Source of the DNA: Euryarchaeota archaeon RBG_13_57_23
GTDB taxonomy: Archaea > Thermoplasmatota > Thermoplasmata > UBA10834
Assembly: GCA_001800675.1 (NCBI GenBank)
Contig: MGVW01000038.1
Span: forward strand, 351-15,813
Reading direction: 5' to 3'
Length of the DNA stretch: 15,463 nucleotides
The position numbers and the translations under genes are program-made. Below are positions 1 through 7,340 of this stretch, in pieces (the first letter of the stretch is position 1; every line of letters starts with the position of its first letter). The notes beneath the pieces were generated by a model, which did not search any database, was not told the origin of the DNA, and worked only from the letters and a program-made list of their open reading frames with translations.

Positions 1-1
1 G

Positions 2-205
2 ACGTTTTTCGCGCTCGAGTCGATGCCGACCTACATTCAGGCGATCGCTGCGGTGCTCCCGCTGACATACCTTAACGAGGGTCTGAGGGACACGATGGTG
101 TACGATAGTCCCGACAGCGCACTCTTCAACCTGGCTGTGGTGCTGGTCCTGGGGGTCGTGTTCTTCGTCGCCGCGAGCCGTCTGATGTCCTGGAAGGAGC
201 GCTGA
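2..205 (+). CDS. ABC-2 type transporter permease, C-terminal end (partial)
   Basis: Only the last 67 residues are visible; the reading frame is open to the left edge of the window. The fragment contains the phrase ESMPTYIQ followed by LPLTYLNEGLRD, typical of the last extracellular loop and amphipathic stretch of ABC-2 family permeases. A final membrane helix (NLAVVLVLGVVFFVAASRLM) and a short basic tail WKER complete it. Such proteins form the membrane channel of ABC exporters for drugs, lipids or polysaccharides; the substrate cannot be told. The ATPase partner is presumably upstream, outside the window. It ends with TGA, 83 bases before the next ORF. Family assignment is fairly sure, the substrate unknown. 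Confidence 0.8.
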   Translation, partial: TFFALESMPTYIQAIAAVLPLTYLNEGLRDTMVYDSPDSALFNLAVVLVLGVVFFVAASRLMSWKER

Positions 206-276
206 GGCGGTAACATATCCCGAGTTTCGCACTCTGGGACGATACCCGTTGTGTCGCTCCCGTCGAGAATCCTCTT

Positions 277-283
277 CTTATAC
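277..283 (+). promoter_or_regulatory. TATA-like box of the MtmB-like gene
   Basis: The heptamer CTTATAC stands in GC-rich surroundings. Its centre is about 30 bases upstream of the ATG at 310 but only 9 bases upstream of the ATG at 289. With the usual archaeal spacing of about 26 bases to the transcription start, the transcript would begin near 306. The ATG at 310 would then be a nearly leaderless start and the ATG at 289 would lie outside the message. This is inference from spacing only. Confidence 0.45.
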
Positions 284-309
284 GCGTAATGAAATCCCGG
301 GCGCGTCTG

Positions 310-1743
310 ATGGCTATGCGAGGGCGCAGCGTTCAGACCGCTTGGAACTTGGGTGAGAGATTGGTGCAGATCCTGGATGTGATGAGGAAGGCGCTAGATG
401 GCAAGCCGATGAGCGAGAACGACTATCAGCTGAGGACCTTCTCGCCCAAAGTCCAGGAGAAAGTGAGGAAGTACCGCATCAAGTACGATCCTGAGAACCC
501 AGTCCCGAGCGACGACTCGCTTGCGGATGATGTCTTCAAGGCGGGATTCGAGCTCATGGCCGATGTCGGGTCATATTGCATCACAACCGGCAGGGTCATG
601 TCCTACACGGAGGCGGAGATAAAGGAGGCGCTGCGAAACGCTCCCTCGCATATGCACTTCGGAGAGGGCAAGGAGCGCAAGAAGTTCGTCCCGCGCAAGA
701 TCGGAGACAAGACTCCTCCGTGGTGTCTTCTGGGGGCTGGCGGGGGCGCAATCTCGAGCGAGGCCGTATTCACGACCTTGATGGAAGGTTACGCCGAGAT
801 TCCGGAGACGAACGCCATCACCACACCGGCTATCACTAAGGTGAGCGGGATGCGTGTCAGGCCCCAGTCTCCTTTGGAGGTCCTTGCGTCTATGAGGAAC
901 GCCGTTCTGGGGAGGGAGGCGTGCAACAGGGTCGGAAGGCAGGGCATGCCGTTCATGAACTCGCTTTCCACGGCAGAGTCGGATGTCTCCTTCGCCGCAG
1001 CCCTGCACCCGAAGTACGGGATGAGGCCTTCAGACGGGTACATGATCGCTAGCATGGACCCCATGAAGATGGATTTCCAGAGACTAAACAAGTCCGTAGT
1101 GGTCCACTCGCTTGGCGGAGCTGTGGGATGTGATTTCTCGCCTCTGATGGGCGGTTATTCGGGAGGTCCAGAAGGAACGGCCGTGTGCACAGTCGCCACG
1201 CACATGATGGCCGCACTCACTCTCGGCTCTAGCTACTTCATCCCGTTCCCGCTGCACCTGAGATACGTATCGAACAGTAGCAGGGAGATGCTCTGGATAA
1301 TCAGCGTCATGGGACAGGCGATAAGCCGCAACACGCACCTGCTATCGCTCAGTCTCAACTACACCTCGGCGGGCCCCTGCACACGGATGTGCCTCGAGGA
1401 ATCCTCAGCTTCGGCAATCGCAGCGGTCGCCTCAGGCCTTTCTATAGAATCAGGTGGTTACGCGACCAACAAATACGAGGATAGGGAGACTCCGGTCGAG
1501 CCCAGAGTCACCGCGGAGTCAGCCCATGCAGTCGCGGGGATGAAGCGCTCCGACGCGAACGAAATCTGCAAAGGCCTCCTGAGGAGGTACGAATCAAAGC
1601 TCGGGAACCCGCCCCTTGGCAAGACCGTGCACGAGTGCTGGGATCCCGAGAAGAGAGCGCCATCCAGAGAATATCGGGGGGTCGTGAGGAAGTTCAAGGC
1701 CGAGATGGCTGACATAGGTGTGGAACTCCGGCCTGAACCTTGA
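310..1743 (+). CDS. MtmB-like (monomethylamine methyltransferase family) protein lacking pyrrolysine
   Basis: The 477-residue product resembles the archaeal monomethylamine:corrinoid methyltransferase MtmB (about 458 residues) along its length. Recognisable blocks are KAGFELMADVGSYC (from residue 77), the PQSPLEVLA block, GGYSGGPEGT (281-290) and SAGPCTRMCLEESSA (from 353). MtmB moves the methyl group of monomethylamine to a corrinoid protein using pyrrolysine at residue 202. Here the matching segment reads GRQGMPFMN, where MtmB as I recall it has GRPGMGV-Pyl-G, so the Pyl position is Met216 (ATG at 955-957). There is no in-frame TAG and the gene ends with TGA. An in-frame ATG at 289 would add seven residues, but the TATA-like box at 277-283 and the MtmB N-terminus favour 310 (316 is also possible). 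No corrinoid protein gene is adjacent. Family membership is sure; the substrate is unknown and enzymatic activity is unproven. Confidence 0.85.
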   Translation: MAMRGRSVQTAWNLGERLVQILDVMRKALDGKPMSENDYQLRTFSPKVQEKVRKYRIKYDPENPVPSDDSLADDVFKAGFELMADVGSYCITTGRVMSYTEAEIKEALRNAPSHMHFGEGKERKKFVPRKIGDKTPPWCLLGAGGGAISSEAVFTTLMEGYAEIPETNAITTPAITKVSGMRVRPQSPLEVLASMRNAVLGREACNRVGRQGMPFMNSLSTAESDVSFAAALHPKYGMRPSDGYMIASMDPMKMDFQRLNKSVVVHSLGGAVGCDFSPLMGGYSGGPEGTAVCTVATHMMAALTLGSSYFIPFPLHLRYVSNSSREMLWIISVMGQAISRNTHLLSLSLNYTSAGPCTRMCLEESSASAIAAVASGLSIESGGYATNKYEDRETPVEPRVTAESAHAVAGMKRSDANEICKGLLRRYESKLGNPPLGKTVHECWDPEKRAPSREYRGVVRKFKAEMADIGVELRPEP

Positions 1744-1818
1744 GCTCCTTGGGCCTTCTCGGCGAGACTTCTCCATCGGCCGGCTATTGAGGGGTCGTTG
1801 TAGTTAGGTCTGTCTTTC

Positions 1819-1829
1819 TTATATTATAA
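1819..1829 (+). promoter_or_regulatory. TATA box of the multicopper oxidase gene
   Basis: TTATATTATAA is the most AT-rich and most TATA-like element between the two genes. The expected transcription start is near 1850. This gives a leader of roughly 47 bases carrying a Shine-Dalgarno sequence (GGGAGGAT, 1882-1889) in front of the ATG at 1897. The same promoter could also give a nearly leaderless GTG start at 1855. Confidence 0.6.
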
Positions 1830-1896
1830 CAGTGTTTATCGTGTCGAGCTTCGCGTGAAGGTACTGTTCTTCGTTAGGATTGGGAGGATCAAGAAA

Positions 1897-3939
1897 ATGT
1901 ACGACCAGATGGAGAGACCGGAGAGGGTAGATCAGAGCGCCTCTAGGATCACGAAAGTGAGACTTGTGCGCACACTTAGGAGGAGCAAGGCGAGGACGAG
2001 TGTATTGCGGCTCGCGATGGTGCCGATCGCGTTGATCGCGCTCGTGCTGCCATATGCACCGATATCTGGTGCAGGACCAACGATTCTGATTCCCCCGGGA
2101 ACGATCGACCCGCAGATGATTCCGAAATGGGTCAACCAGCTGGACGGTCCACCGCCAGTCTGGGTGCCTAGCGAGGAGACATATGTCGATGGAAACCTGG
2201 TGTCGCAGAATTACACAATCGAGATGAAGAGTTTCTCGCAGCAGATTCTGCCGGCCGGATATCCTTCCACGCACGTTTGGGGATATGCGGGCAATGCGAG
2301 GGATGCGGTGACCGGAGCTGACCTTGGCTATGTCATGAGCTCCCCAGGCGCATCTTTTGAGGCGACCAGGTATGTTGACAACTACGTGAAGTGGGTCAAC
2401 ACCATCACAGAAGATCACATGTTCGCTGTGGATCCGACGCTGCACTGGGCGAACCCGAACGATTTCGAGATGCCGGAATCGCCTTTCGAGCCATACCCGC
2501 CTGGATATGAAGAGGCCCAGACCAACGTGCCTCTGGTGACTCACCTCCACGGTGGCGAGGTACAATCCACATCGGACGGTGGCCCAGACGCTTGGTTCAC
2601 CGTTGAGGGGAACCATGGGATGGGTTATTCTACGCTGTATCCAGAGACGACTGAGCCAAACGCTGCTATCTACCACTACCCGAACGAACAGCTGCCGACC
2701 ACTCTCTGGTACCATGACCACGCCCTCGGCGTGACGAGGACCAATGTGATGTCCGGACTTGCTGGCTTCTACTTGCTTACGGACCCGCAAGACACGGTTG
2801 CACCGCTGCTCCCGTCCGAGAAGTATGATATGCCTCTTGTGTTCCAGGACAGGATATTCAACTTGGATGGATCGATGTGGTTCGATTCGGTGGGGTTGAA
2901 CGTTGACGAGCACCCCTACTGGATGCCTGAGTTCTTCGGCAATACGATCATGGTCAACGGGAAGGTCTGGCCGAACATGAACGTGGACCAGGGACAGTAC
3001 TTGTTCAGGCTGCTTGACGGCTCGAACGCGAGATTCTACACGATCAGCTTCTCAAACGGCATGCCTTTCACGGTCATAGGAACCGATGGAGGGTATCTGA
3101 GAGCGCCCGCAACCGTGACGAAGCTTACAGTCGCGCCGGGCGAGAGGTACATGGTTCTGGTCGATTTCTCGAACCTTGCCCCTGGCACGAAGGTTGTGCT
3201 GCTGAACAGCGCAAAGACACCTTTCCCAACAGGAGCGCCTATTCATGGGGCCACGACTGGACAGCTAATCCAGTTCACCGTGACCGGCAATCAGGGGTTC
3301 GTCCCGCAGATGCTACCCTCGGTCCTCAATCCGACCCTTACCGCTGGATTCCCGTCCTTGACGGACCCTGTCGACAAAACGCGCATACTTGTCTTGACTG
3401 AGGTCATGGGCCCAGCAGGACCGCTGGAGATACTGCTGAACGGTCAGAAATGGCACGAGGACCCGAGCGAGATGCCGGTCATGGGGACGACTGAGGAATG
3501 GATAATCGTCAACCCGACGGCAGACACGCACCCAATCCACCTGCACCTCGCGCAGTTCCAGCTGATCAGCAGACAGAAAGTCGACGCGGTCGCCTACAAC
3601 AACGACTGGATGATGCTCAACGCGGGGTTGAGCCACCACGGAGACGGTATGCCTCCGTACATGGATGGAGTCCCGGCGGAGTTGGACCCGACGGAATACT
3701 TGAAGGGTAAGGCCAAGGGAGCGAATCCGTGGGAGATGGGGTGGAAGGACACGGTCCAGATGCACCCGGGAGAGGTCACCATAATCAGGGTCAAGTTCGC
3801 TCCGATTGATGGCAGCCTAGAATACCCGTTCGACCCGACGGTCGGTCCGGGTTACGTCTGGCACTGTCACATACTGGACCACGAAGACAACGAAATGATG
3901 AGGCCGTTGATTGTGGTTGCAGCGGCACCGAAGATCTGA
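1897..3939 (+). CDS. CotA-like multicopper oxidase (laccase / bilirubin oxidase type), exported
   Basis: This 680-residue protein carries all four copper-binding signatures of three-domain multicopper oxidases. They are THLHGG (His216, His218), WYHDHA (His273, His275), HPIHLH (His545, His548, His550) and the type 1 site HCHILDHEDNEMM (His656, Cys657, His658, His662, axial Met667). The spacing matches Bacillus CotA. Such enzymes oxidise phenols, bilirubin-like compounds or metal ions and reduce oxygen to water. A hydrophobic segment, LAMVPIALIALVLPYAP, follows an unusually long basic N-region of about 40 residues, so the protein is exported or anchored at the surface. ATG 1897 is chosen because GGGAGGAT lies nine bases upstream. 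Alternatives are GTG 1855 (adds 14 residues) and GTG 1957 (a shorter signal peptide). At 680 residues it is longer than CotA (513); part of the excess is N-terminal. The physiological substrate is unknown. Confidence 0.92.
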   Translation: MYDQMERPERVDQSASRITKVRLVRTLRRSKARTSVLRLAMVPIALIALVLPYAPISGAGPTILIPPGTIDPQMIPKWVNQLDGPPPVWVPSEETYVDGNLVSQNYTIEMKSFSQQILPAGYPSTHVWGYAGNARDAVTGADLGYVMSSPGASFEATRYVDNYVKWVNTITEDHMFAVDPTLHWANPNDFEMPESPFEPYPPGYEEAQTNVPLVTHLHGGEVQSTSDGGPDAWFTVEGNHGMGYSTLYPETTEPNAAIYHYPNEQLPTTLWYHDHALGVTRTNVMSGLAGFYLLTDPQDTVAPLLPSEKYDMPLVFQDRIFNLDGSMWFDSVGLNVDEHPYWMPEFFGNTIMVNGKVWPNMNVDQGQYLFRLLDGSNARFYTISFSNGMPFTVIGTDGGYLRAPATVTKLTVAPGERYMVLVDFSNLAPGTKVVLLNSAKTPFPTGAPIHGATTGQLIQFTVTGNQGFVPQMLPSVLNPTLTAGFPSLTDPVDKTRILVLTEVMGPAGPLEILLNGQKWHEDPSEMPVMGTTEEWIIVNPTADTHPIHLHLAQFQLISRQKVDAVAYNNDWMMLNAGLSHHGDGMPPYMDGVPAELDPTEYLKGKAKGANPWEMGWKDTVQMHPGEVTIIRVKFAPIDGSLEYPFDPTVGPGYVWHCHILDHEDNEMMRPLIVVAAAPKI

Positions 3940-3946
3940 TCAAACC

Positions 3947-3974
3947 CTTTTCACTTTGTCATTTTTCTTTTTTC
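3947..3974 (+). terminator. T-rich terminator after the multicopper oxidase
   Basis: Just behind the TGA there are successive T runs (TTTT, TTT, TTTTT, TTTTTT) without a strong hairpin. Archaeal RNA polymerase terminates on such oligo-T tracts. The element sits in the 46-base gap between two convergent genes, which fits a terminator for the + strand transcript. Confidence 0.6.
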
Positions 3975-3985
3975 CACTTGAAAGG

Positions 3986-4687
3986 CTAGTTAACTCTCTC
4001 ACCACAAGACGCACAGAACATCGATCCCTGAGGGTTCTTATGGCCGCAGTGCGGGCACTTTCCTCCGAACCCTGTGCGCATCTGTTGCGTGTCGAGTTCC
4101 TCACCGAGGGGTTGTCTCGCATTCGAGTCCACTTCGGCCTGGAGTCTGTAGGTCCGTGGTATGAGCACGAGTACGATGATCAACAGCAGAGCAACCGCGC
4201 CAGCTCCGACTATGATGGCTATTATTGTCCAATCCACCGGAGCGACGACCTCTGGGTTCTGGCTAATGACCGTTCCTGAGATCATGACTGGCACGGTTTG
4301 ATTGTTGAGTATGGCGACTGAGTAGGTGTAGGGCGCGATTATGGTGTAAGTCCTGAAGAAGTATTCCGTATCGATCATCGAGAGATCAGGCAGATATGAC
4401 CAGACCCCTGAGGATGACCCACTCACCATGGCGGTCAGGAATTCGGAAGTTCCTTGCGCATCAAGCAGATAGACATCGACAGGGCCTCCCGTCGAGGAGA
4501 TGAATACCGTCAATTCGGCTCCTTCTGTCAAGACCATCGTGTACAATCTGTAATCCGATGTGCCTAGTTGGGCGTCAACGGAATAGTTGTACTCCTGTTG
4601 AGCCTCAACCGCCCTCGGTGCGCTCACGAGAATCACAGTTGCGCACAGCAGCGTGGTGATAGACACTACTCCATATCTCCGAACCAT
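3986..4687 (-). CDS. Single-pass surface protein with cytoplasmic C-terminal zinc ribbon
   Basis: This is a 233-residue protein of unrecognised family with a clear layout. A signal peptide (about 1-29, ending near AVEAQ) is followed by an extracytoplasmic beta-rich domain of about 120 residues that resembles small beta-sandwiches of the PPC or GOLD type. Then come a membrane helix (about 153-177, WTIIAIIVGAGAVALLLI), a charged linker, and a zinc ribbon CPHCG...CASCG (Cys211, 214, 225, 228) that would face the cytoplasm. The gene is convergent with the multicopper oxidase and ends with TAG. The next gene on the same strand also encodes a membrane zinc-ribbon protein, but a 94-base gap separates them. 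An AT-rich element around 4712-4725 may be its promoter. Function is unknown; a sensor or assembly role at the membrane would be a guess. Confidence 0.8.
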   Translation of the reverse strand: MVRRYGVVSITTLLCATVILVSAPRAVEAQQEYNYSVDAQLGTSDYRLYTMVLTEGAELTVFISSTGGPVDVYLLDAQGTSEFLTAMVSGSSSGVWSYLPDLSMIDTEYFFRTYTIIAPYTYSVAILNNQTVPVMISGTVISQNPEVVAPVDWTIIAIIVGAGAVALLLIIVLVLIPRTYRLQAEVDSNARQPLGEELDTQQMRTGFGGKCPHCGHKNPQGSMFCASCGERVN

Positions 4688-4781
4688 CAGGGCCCCTTAG
4701 ATATGAGCAACGATTTCTAGTTTACCCAGGCATGCCGGCAGAAATCGCGCCATGTCTGGCCAGGCCAGGATGATGAGTCTG

Positions 4782-5426
4782 TCACCCGCATTCTGGAATG
4801 AACTCGCGCCTGGAGGTGGCTATCAGAAGCAACCCGACGAGAGCGAAGAACGCCCCGAACAGAAACCCGATCGACATGACACCGAACACCCCACCTGCGA
4901 GGGCCCCGTCAAACCTGCTCCTGTTGAACGCGAACATGCTGAGAACCACGGCGAGGACGCCGAACAACATCATGAGTCCCGCATACACCTCGTAGCTGTC
5001 TAGAATCTCGTTCAGGGTCTCACCGGGAGCGATCACGGATCCATACGTGGCCAGGATGTCTTCTCCGGTTCCGGGGAGAAGTGATAGGAGCGCGTGGGTG
5101 ATTCCGAGGAAACCAGCGAGAAGGATCAAGATCCCACCTACGCCCACCTTGGCCGTCCGAACGGAATGCGTGGGCAGCTCGGACCAATGCTCGCATTCCT
5201 CTACCTTCGTGGACTCAGATCCCTTCTTCTCGACGTCTTGGTGGTGGATGCTCGATCCACACGAAGGGCATACGACCGCGCCTCTGTCGGCATCCCAGCC
5301 GCATGCGCGGCAGACGGTCGGCCCTGTTGCATCGCTCCTCATGGAGTGACCGCAGAATCTGCACTCGACGGCTGTACTGGGGTTGTCTGCGCCGCACGAC
5401 GGACACTTCACAGTAGCAACTGACAT
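4782..5426 (-). CDS. Zinc-ribbon polytopic membrane protein
   Basis: The 214-residue product starts with two zinc ribbons: CPSCG...CRFCG (Cys8, 11, 22, 25) and CRACG...CPSCG (Cys39, 42, 53, 56). A polar linker follows, then three or four membrane helices (about 93-117, 146-167 and a long hydrophobic stretch 173-203 that may hold two). This domain order is common in uncharacterised archaeal membrane proteins; no enzymatic motif is seen. A TTG at 5444 would add six residues. The ATG at 5426 is preferred because the TATA-like element at 5446-5455 lies 25 bases upstream, which suggests a leaderless message. The cytoplasmic ribbons may bind nucleic acid or a protein partner, but this is not shown by the sequence. 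Confidence 0.8.
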   Translation of the reverse strand: MSVATVKCPSCGADNPSTAVECRFCGHSMRSDATGPTVCRACGWDADRGAVVCPSCGSSIHHQDVEKKGSESTKVEECEHWSELPTHSVRTAKVGVGGILILLAGFLGITHALLSLLPGTGEDILATYGSVIAPGETLNEILDSYEVYAGLMMLFGVLAVVLSMFAFNRSRFDGALAGGVFGVMSIGFLFGAFFALVGLLLIATSRREFIPECG

Positions 5427-5445
5427 CGACAAGAAGAAGCTCAAC

Positions 5446-5455
5446 TATCAATATG
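5446..5455 (-). promoter_or_regulatory. TATA-like box of the zinc-ribbon membrane protein gene
   Basis: On the minus strand the element reads CATATTGATA. Its centre is 25 bases upstream of the ATG at 5426, the ideal distance for a leaderless archaeal transcript, and this decides the start codon of that gene. Confidence 0.5.
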
Positions 5456-5485
5456 AGCTTTGTCCAAGACTTTTTGGAACCACTG

Positions 5486-6802
5486 CTACTTCGCCTTTGG
5501 TAGGGAGATGTCGAAGCTCATCCCCGCAACATCCGTGCCCGGATGTCGCTCCCTAACAGACACGATGCCGTCGTATCGCCTGGCCACAAGAGCCGCAAGT
5601 GAGAGGCCGACATCGCTGAACTTCAAGTTGCCCAACCCCGAACCGGGGTCGGCGAAAATCCTTTCCCTGATGTCCTCGGGGATGGTCGATCCTCTGTCCG
5701 ACAGTGAAACGGTATACACATCGTACACGTCATCTATGTTGACATCGACTGTGACATAGTGTCCGCTTGTCCTTCTGGCAGAGTCGAAAAAGATGTTCAG
5801 GAACATATCGTTGATTAGGTCATCTGCCATCACCCTGCATTCATTCGGAGGTCGGGAGAAGTTGACTGCGAATTGCTTCTGCATGATCTCTCTCTTTGCG
5901 ATCTCAGAGGTACTTCGTATCACCTCTCTGAGGTCGATCGGCCTGAGGTTGACAGATTTCCTGATCCGGGCTTCCGAGTATCGTTTGACAGTCTCAATCA
6001 GGCCCCTCATGGATCTCGTTATTGCCACCATGTTGAGGGCGATGTCCATCGCTTTGGGGTCCAGCTCGGTGACTCCTCTCAGCTCCTTTGTCAGATGCTC
6101 GAGGGGCCGCACCATGTTGTTCATCTCATGAGTTATGAGATCGACATAATGCCTGGACTCGTTCATCGATTCCACGGCCTCTTGATACAATTTCGAGTTC
6201 TCGATGGCCACTGCCGCCAGATTCGACAGGATCTCGATCCGGTCAAGGACTTCCTTCGACGGCACCTTGCCATTCCCTGGATCGGTTATCTCGAGCCACC
6301 CTATCCATTTGCCGTTCTTGTCCGTCATGATGAAATCAATGTAGTCGAGCTCGTGCCAATCCGCCGGTGAACACCTTGGCTCGTTCAATAGTTCGGGTCG
6401 CATGACGAACAGGAAATCGTCATCATGCGCCATGGCCGTATCCTCGCTCCTCACATAGTAGCAGTTTCGAGATACGCGGAATTCGTCCTTCAGGTCACCC
6501 TTCATGCGGTCATATGTGTACGCTACGTTCCTGATCTTCTTGACAACATCTGGTGGGTATCCGTACGTTGCCTTGTGGGCGTACAGGCCAGTCGACTCGT
6601 CTAGCATGCCGAGGCTCATACCCGTCATGTCGTAGTTGCGTGCGATGGTAGTGAGGATTCTGTCGAAGAGCTGCTCCAGCGGCTCTACCCTCAGTATCGA
6701 AGTGATTATGTCCAAGAGGTCCGTCGCTAGTGGGACTCTTGCATTAAGCTCATCTTCTGATGGTACCCTTCGGGTGGGAGTCTCAGGGGCTGCCAAAGTC
6801 AT
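5486..6802 (-). CDS. GAF-domain sensor histidine kinase with degenerate ATP-binding boxes
   Basis: This is a 438-residue cytoplasmic protein with no membrane segment. Residues about 40-205 form a GAF-like sensor domain containing DYIDF and GWLEIT, a pattern shared with the two stand-alone proteins at 11839-12501 and 12648-13331. A helical region with an H-box (LITHEMNN, His225) follows, then a HATPase-type domain. In the N-box (LNIFFDSARRT) the key Asn is Asp340. The G1 box reads DRGSTIP (Asp369) with Thr in place of the second Gly, and the G2 region reads SDVGLSLAALVARR. ATP binding may therefore be weak or altered, although the C-terminal domain is complete. GGAGG lies directly upstream of the ATG with only two bases between, and a TATA-like ACATAAATC lies near 6830-6840. 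No response regulator is adjacent, so the partner is unknown. It ends with TAG. Confidence 0.85.
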   Translation of the reverse strand: MTLAAPETPTRRVPSEDELNARVPLATDLLDIITSILRVEPLEQLFDRILTTIARNYDMTGMSLGMLDESTGLYAHKATYGYPPDVVKKIRNVAYTYDRMKGDLKDEFRVSRNCYYVRSEDTAMAHDDDFLFVMRPELLNEPRCSPADWHELDYIDFIMTDKNGKWIGWLEITDPGNGKVPSKEVLDRIEILSNLAAVAIENSKLYQEAVESMNESRHYVDLITHEMNNMVRPLEHLTKELRGVTELDPKAMDIALNMVAITRSMRGLIETVKRYSEARIRKSVNLRPIDLREVIRSTSEIAKREIMQKQFAVNFSRPPNECRVMADDLINDMFLNIFFDSARRTSGHYVTVDVNIDDVYDVYTVSLSDRGSTIPEDIRERIFADPGSGLGNLKFSDVGLSLAALVARRYDGIVSVRERHPGTDVAGMSFDISLPKAK

Positions 6803-6928
6803 TTCCTCCTTGATAGATAACCTACAGGTGATTTATGTGATCCCTGCTCAGGTGTTGCACTGATTCATCGACTGATGAGATGACCTGCGTTGAGGCATTC
6901 ATCGTACGGAGCTGCGGAGGTGTGCCGA

Positions 6929-7081
6929 CTAATTCTTCTTCTTGTGCTTGTCGGTGACCGCGTCCTTGGCTCCCTTTCCGAAAGCTTTCACAGCTCCCCA
7001 ACCTTTCTTAACGCCGGTCCCAACGAATTCTCCGGTCTTCTCGGCCGCGTCCTCGACCTTACCTTTCTTATCATGTGCCAT
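6929..7081 (-). CDS. Small lysine-rich protein (50 residues)
   Basis: A short ORF encodes 50 residues beginning MAHDKKGKVEDAAEKTGEFV and ending KHKKKN. It has 13 lysines against 7 acidic residues, several glycines, one tryptophan and no cysteine, and it looks amphipathic and soluble. The initiation region is the best reason to believe it. GGAGGTGAG (7087-7095) lies at the ideal distance from the ATG, and a TATA-like ATTATAG is centred near 7133, giving a leader of about 26 bases. It stands alone between the kinase and the DUF4382 gene. It faintly recalls small general-stress proteins of the CsbD or YtxH kind, but I recognise no family and assign no function. It ends with TAG. Confidence 0.7.
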   Translation of the reverse strand: MAHDKKGKVEDAAEKTGEFVGTGVKKGWGAVKAFGKGAKDAVTDKHKKKN

Positions 7082-7086
7082 CAGTG

Positions 7087-7095
7087 CTCACCTCC
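7087..7095 (-). promoter_or_regulatory. Strong Shine-Dalgarno site of the 50-residue protein
   Basis: On the minus strand GGAGGTGAG lies nine bases (counted from GGAGG) before the ATG at 7081. It is one of the strongest ribosome-binding sites in the window and supports translation of this very short ORF. Confidence 0.65.
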
Positions 7096-7129
7096 TTGTT
7101 TTTCAGCGAGCAACTAGAGACACTCGTGA

Positions 7130-7138
7130 CTATAATGG
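7130..7138 (-). promoter_or_regulatory. TATA-like box of the 50-residue protein gene
   Basis: On the minus strand the element reads CATTATAGT, centred near 7133. It predicts a transcript start around 7107, upstream of the ribosome-binding site. Confidence 0.5.
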
Positions 7139-7256
7139 TTTTGCATTGAAGGACGCCCCAAGAGATGGGCTAGACCCGCCGGAGCTTCTACCTGATGTGG
7201 TCCAGGGAAAGAGACCCAATCTCCATGCCTGTGTTTAGGACTCCTAGGCGCTGGAT

Positions 7257-7307
7257 CAAGAAAACGATTCGCTCGCAGCGTGGACACCTTCTTGTCCATC
7301 GCTGCGA
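7257..7307 (-). terminator. Hairpin plus T tract downstream of the DUF4382 gene
   Basis: The arms TCGCAGCG-TGGAC (7273-7285) and GTCCA-T-CGCTGCGA (7294-7307) pair perfectly over 13 base pairs with a single bulged base, closing a loop of eight bases. Read on the minus strand, the hairpin begins 34 bases after the stop of the DUF4382 gene and is followed, after a short spacer, by TTTTCTT (7258-7264). Position and structure fit a transcription terminator or a 3'-end-protecting stem for that gene. A small structured RNA cannot be excluded. Confidence 0.6.
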
Positions 7308-7340
7308 CTTGTGGTTTGCAGAGTTGGTGCGGAAGCCCGA

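Noticed and set aside
310..1743. Possibility that the MtmB-like gene continues through an amber codon as a pyrrolysine protein
   Set aside because: The gene has no in-frame TAG, is already full length for the family and ends with TGA.
1819..2913. Open frame of 364 codons on the minus strand opposite the multicopper oxidase
   Set aside because: Its product is rich in Arg and His, has no recognisable domain and lies fully antisense to a gene with intact copper motifs; it is a GC-driven shadow frame.
4733..4768. Palindromes TGCCGGCA (4733-4740) and CTGGCCAGGCCAG (4756-4768) in the gap between the zinc-ribbon genes
   Set aside because: They are short and GC-rich with no T tract; this is within chance expectation, so they are not called as a terminator or operator.
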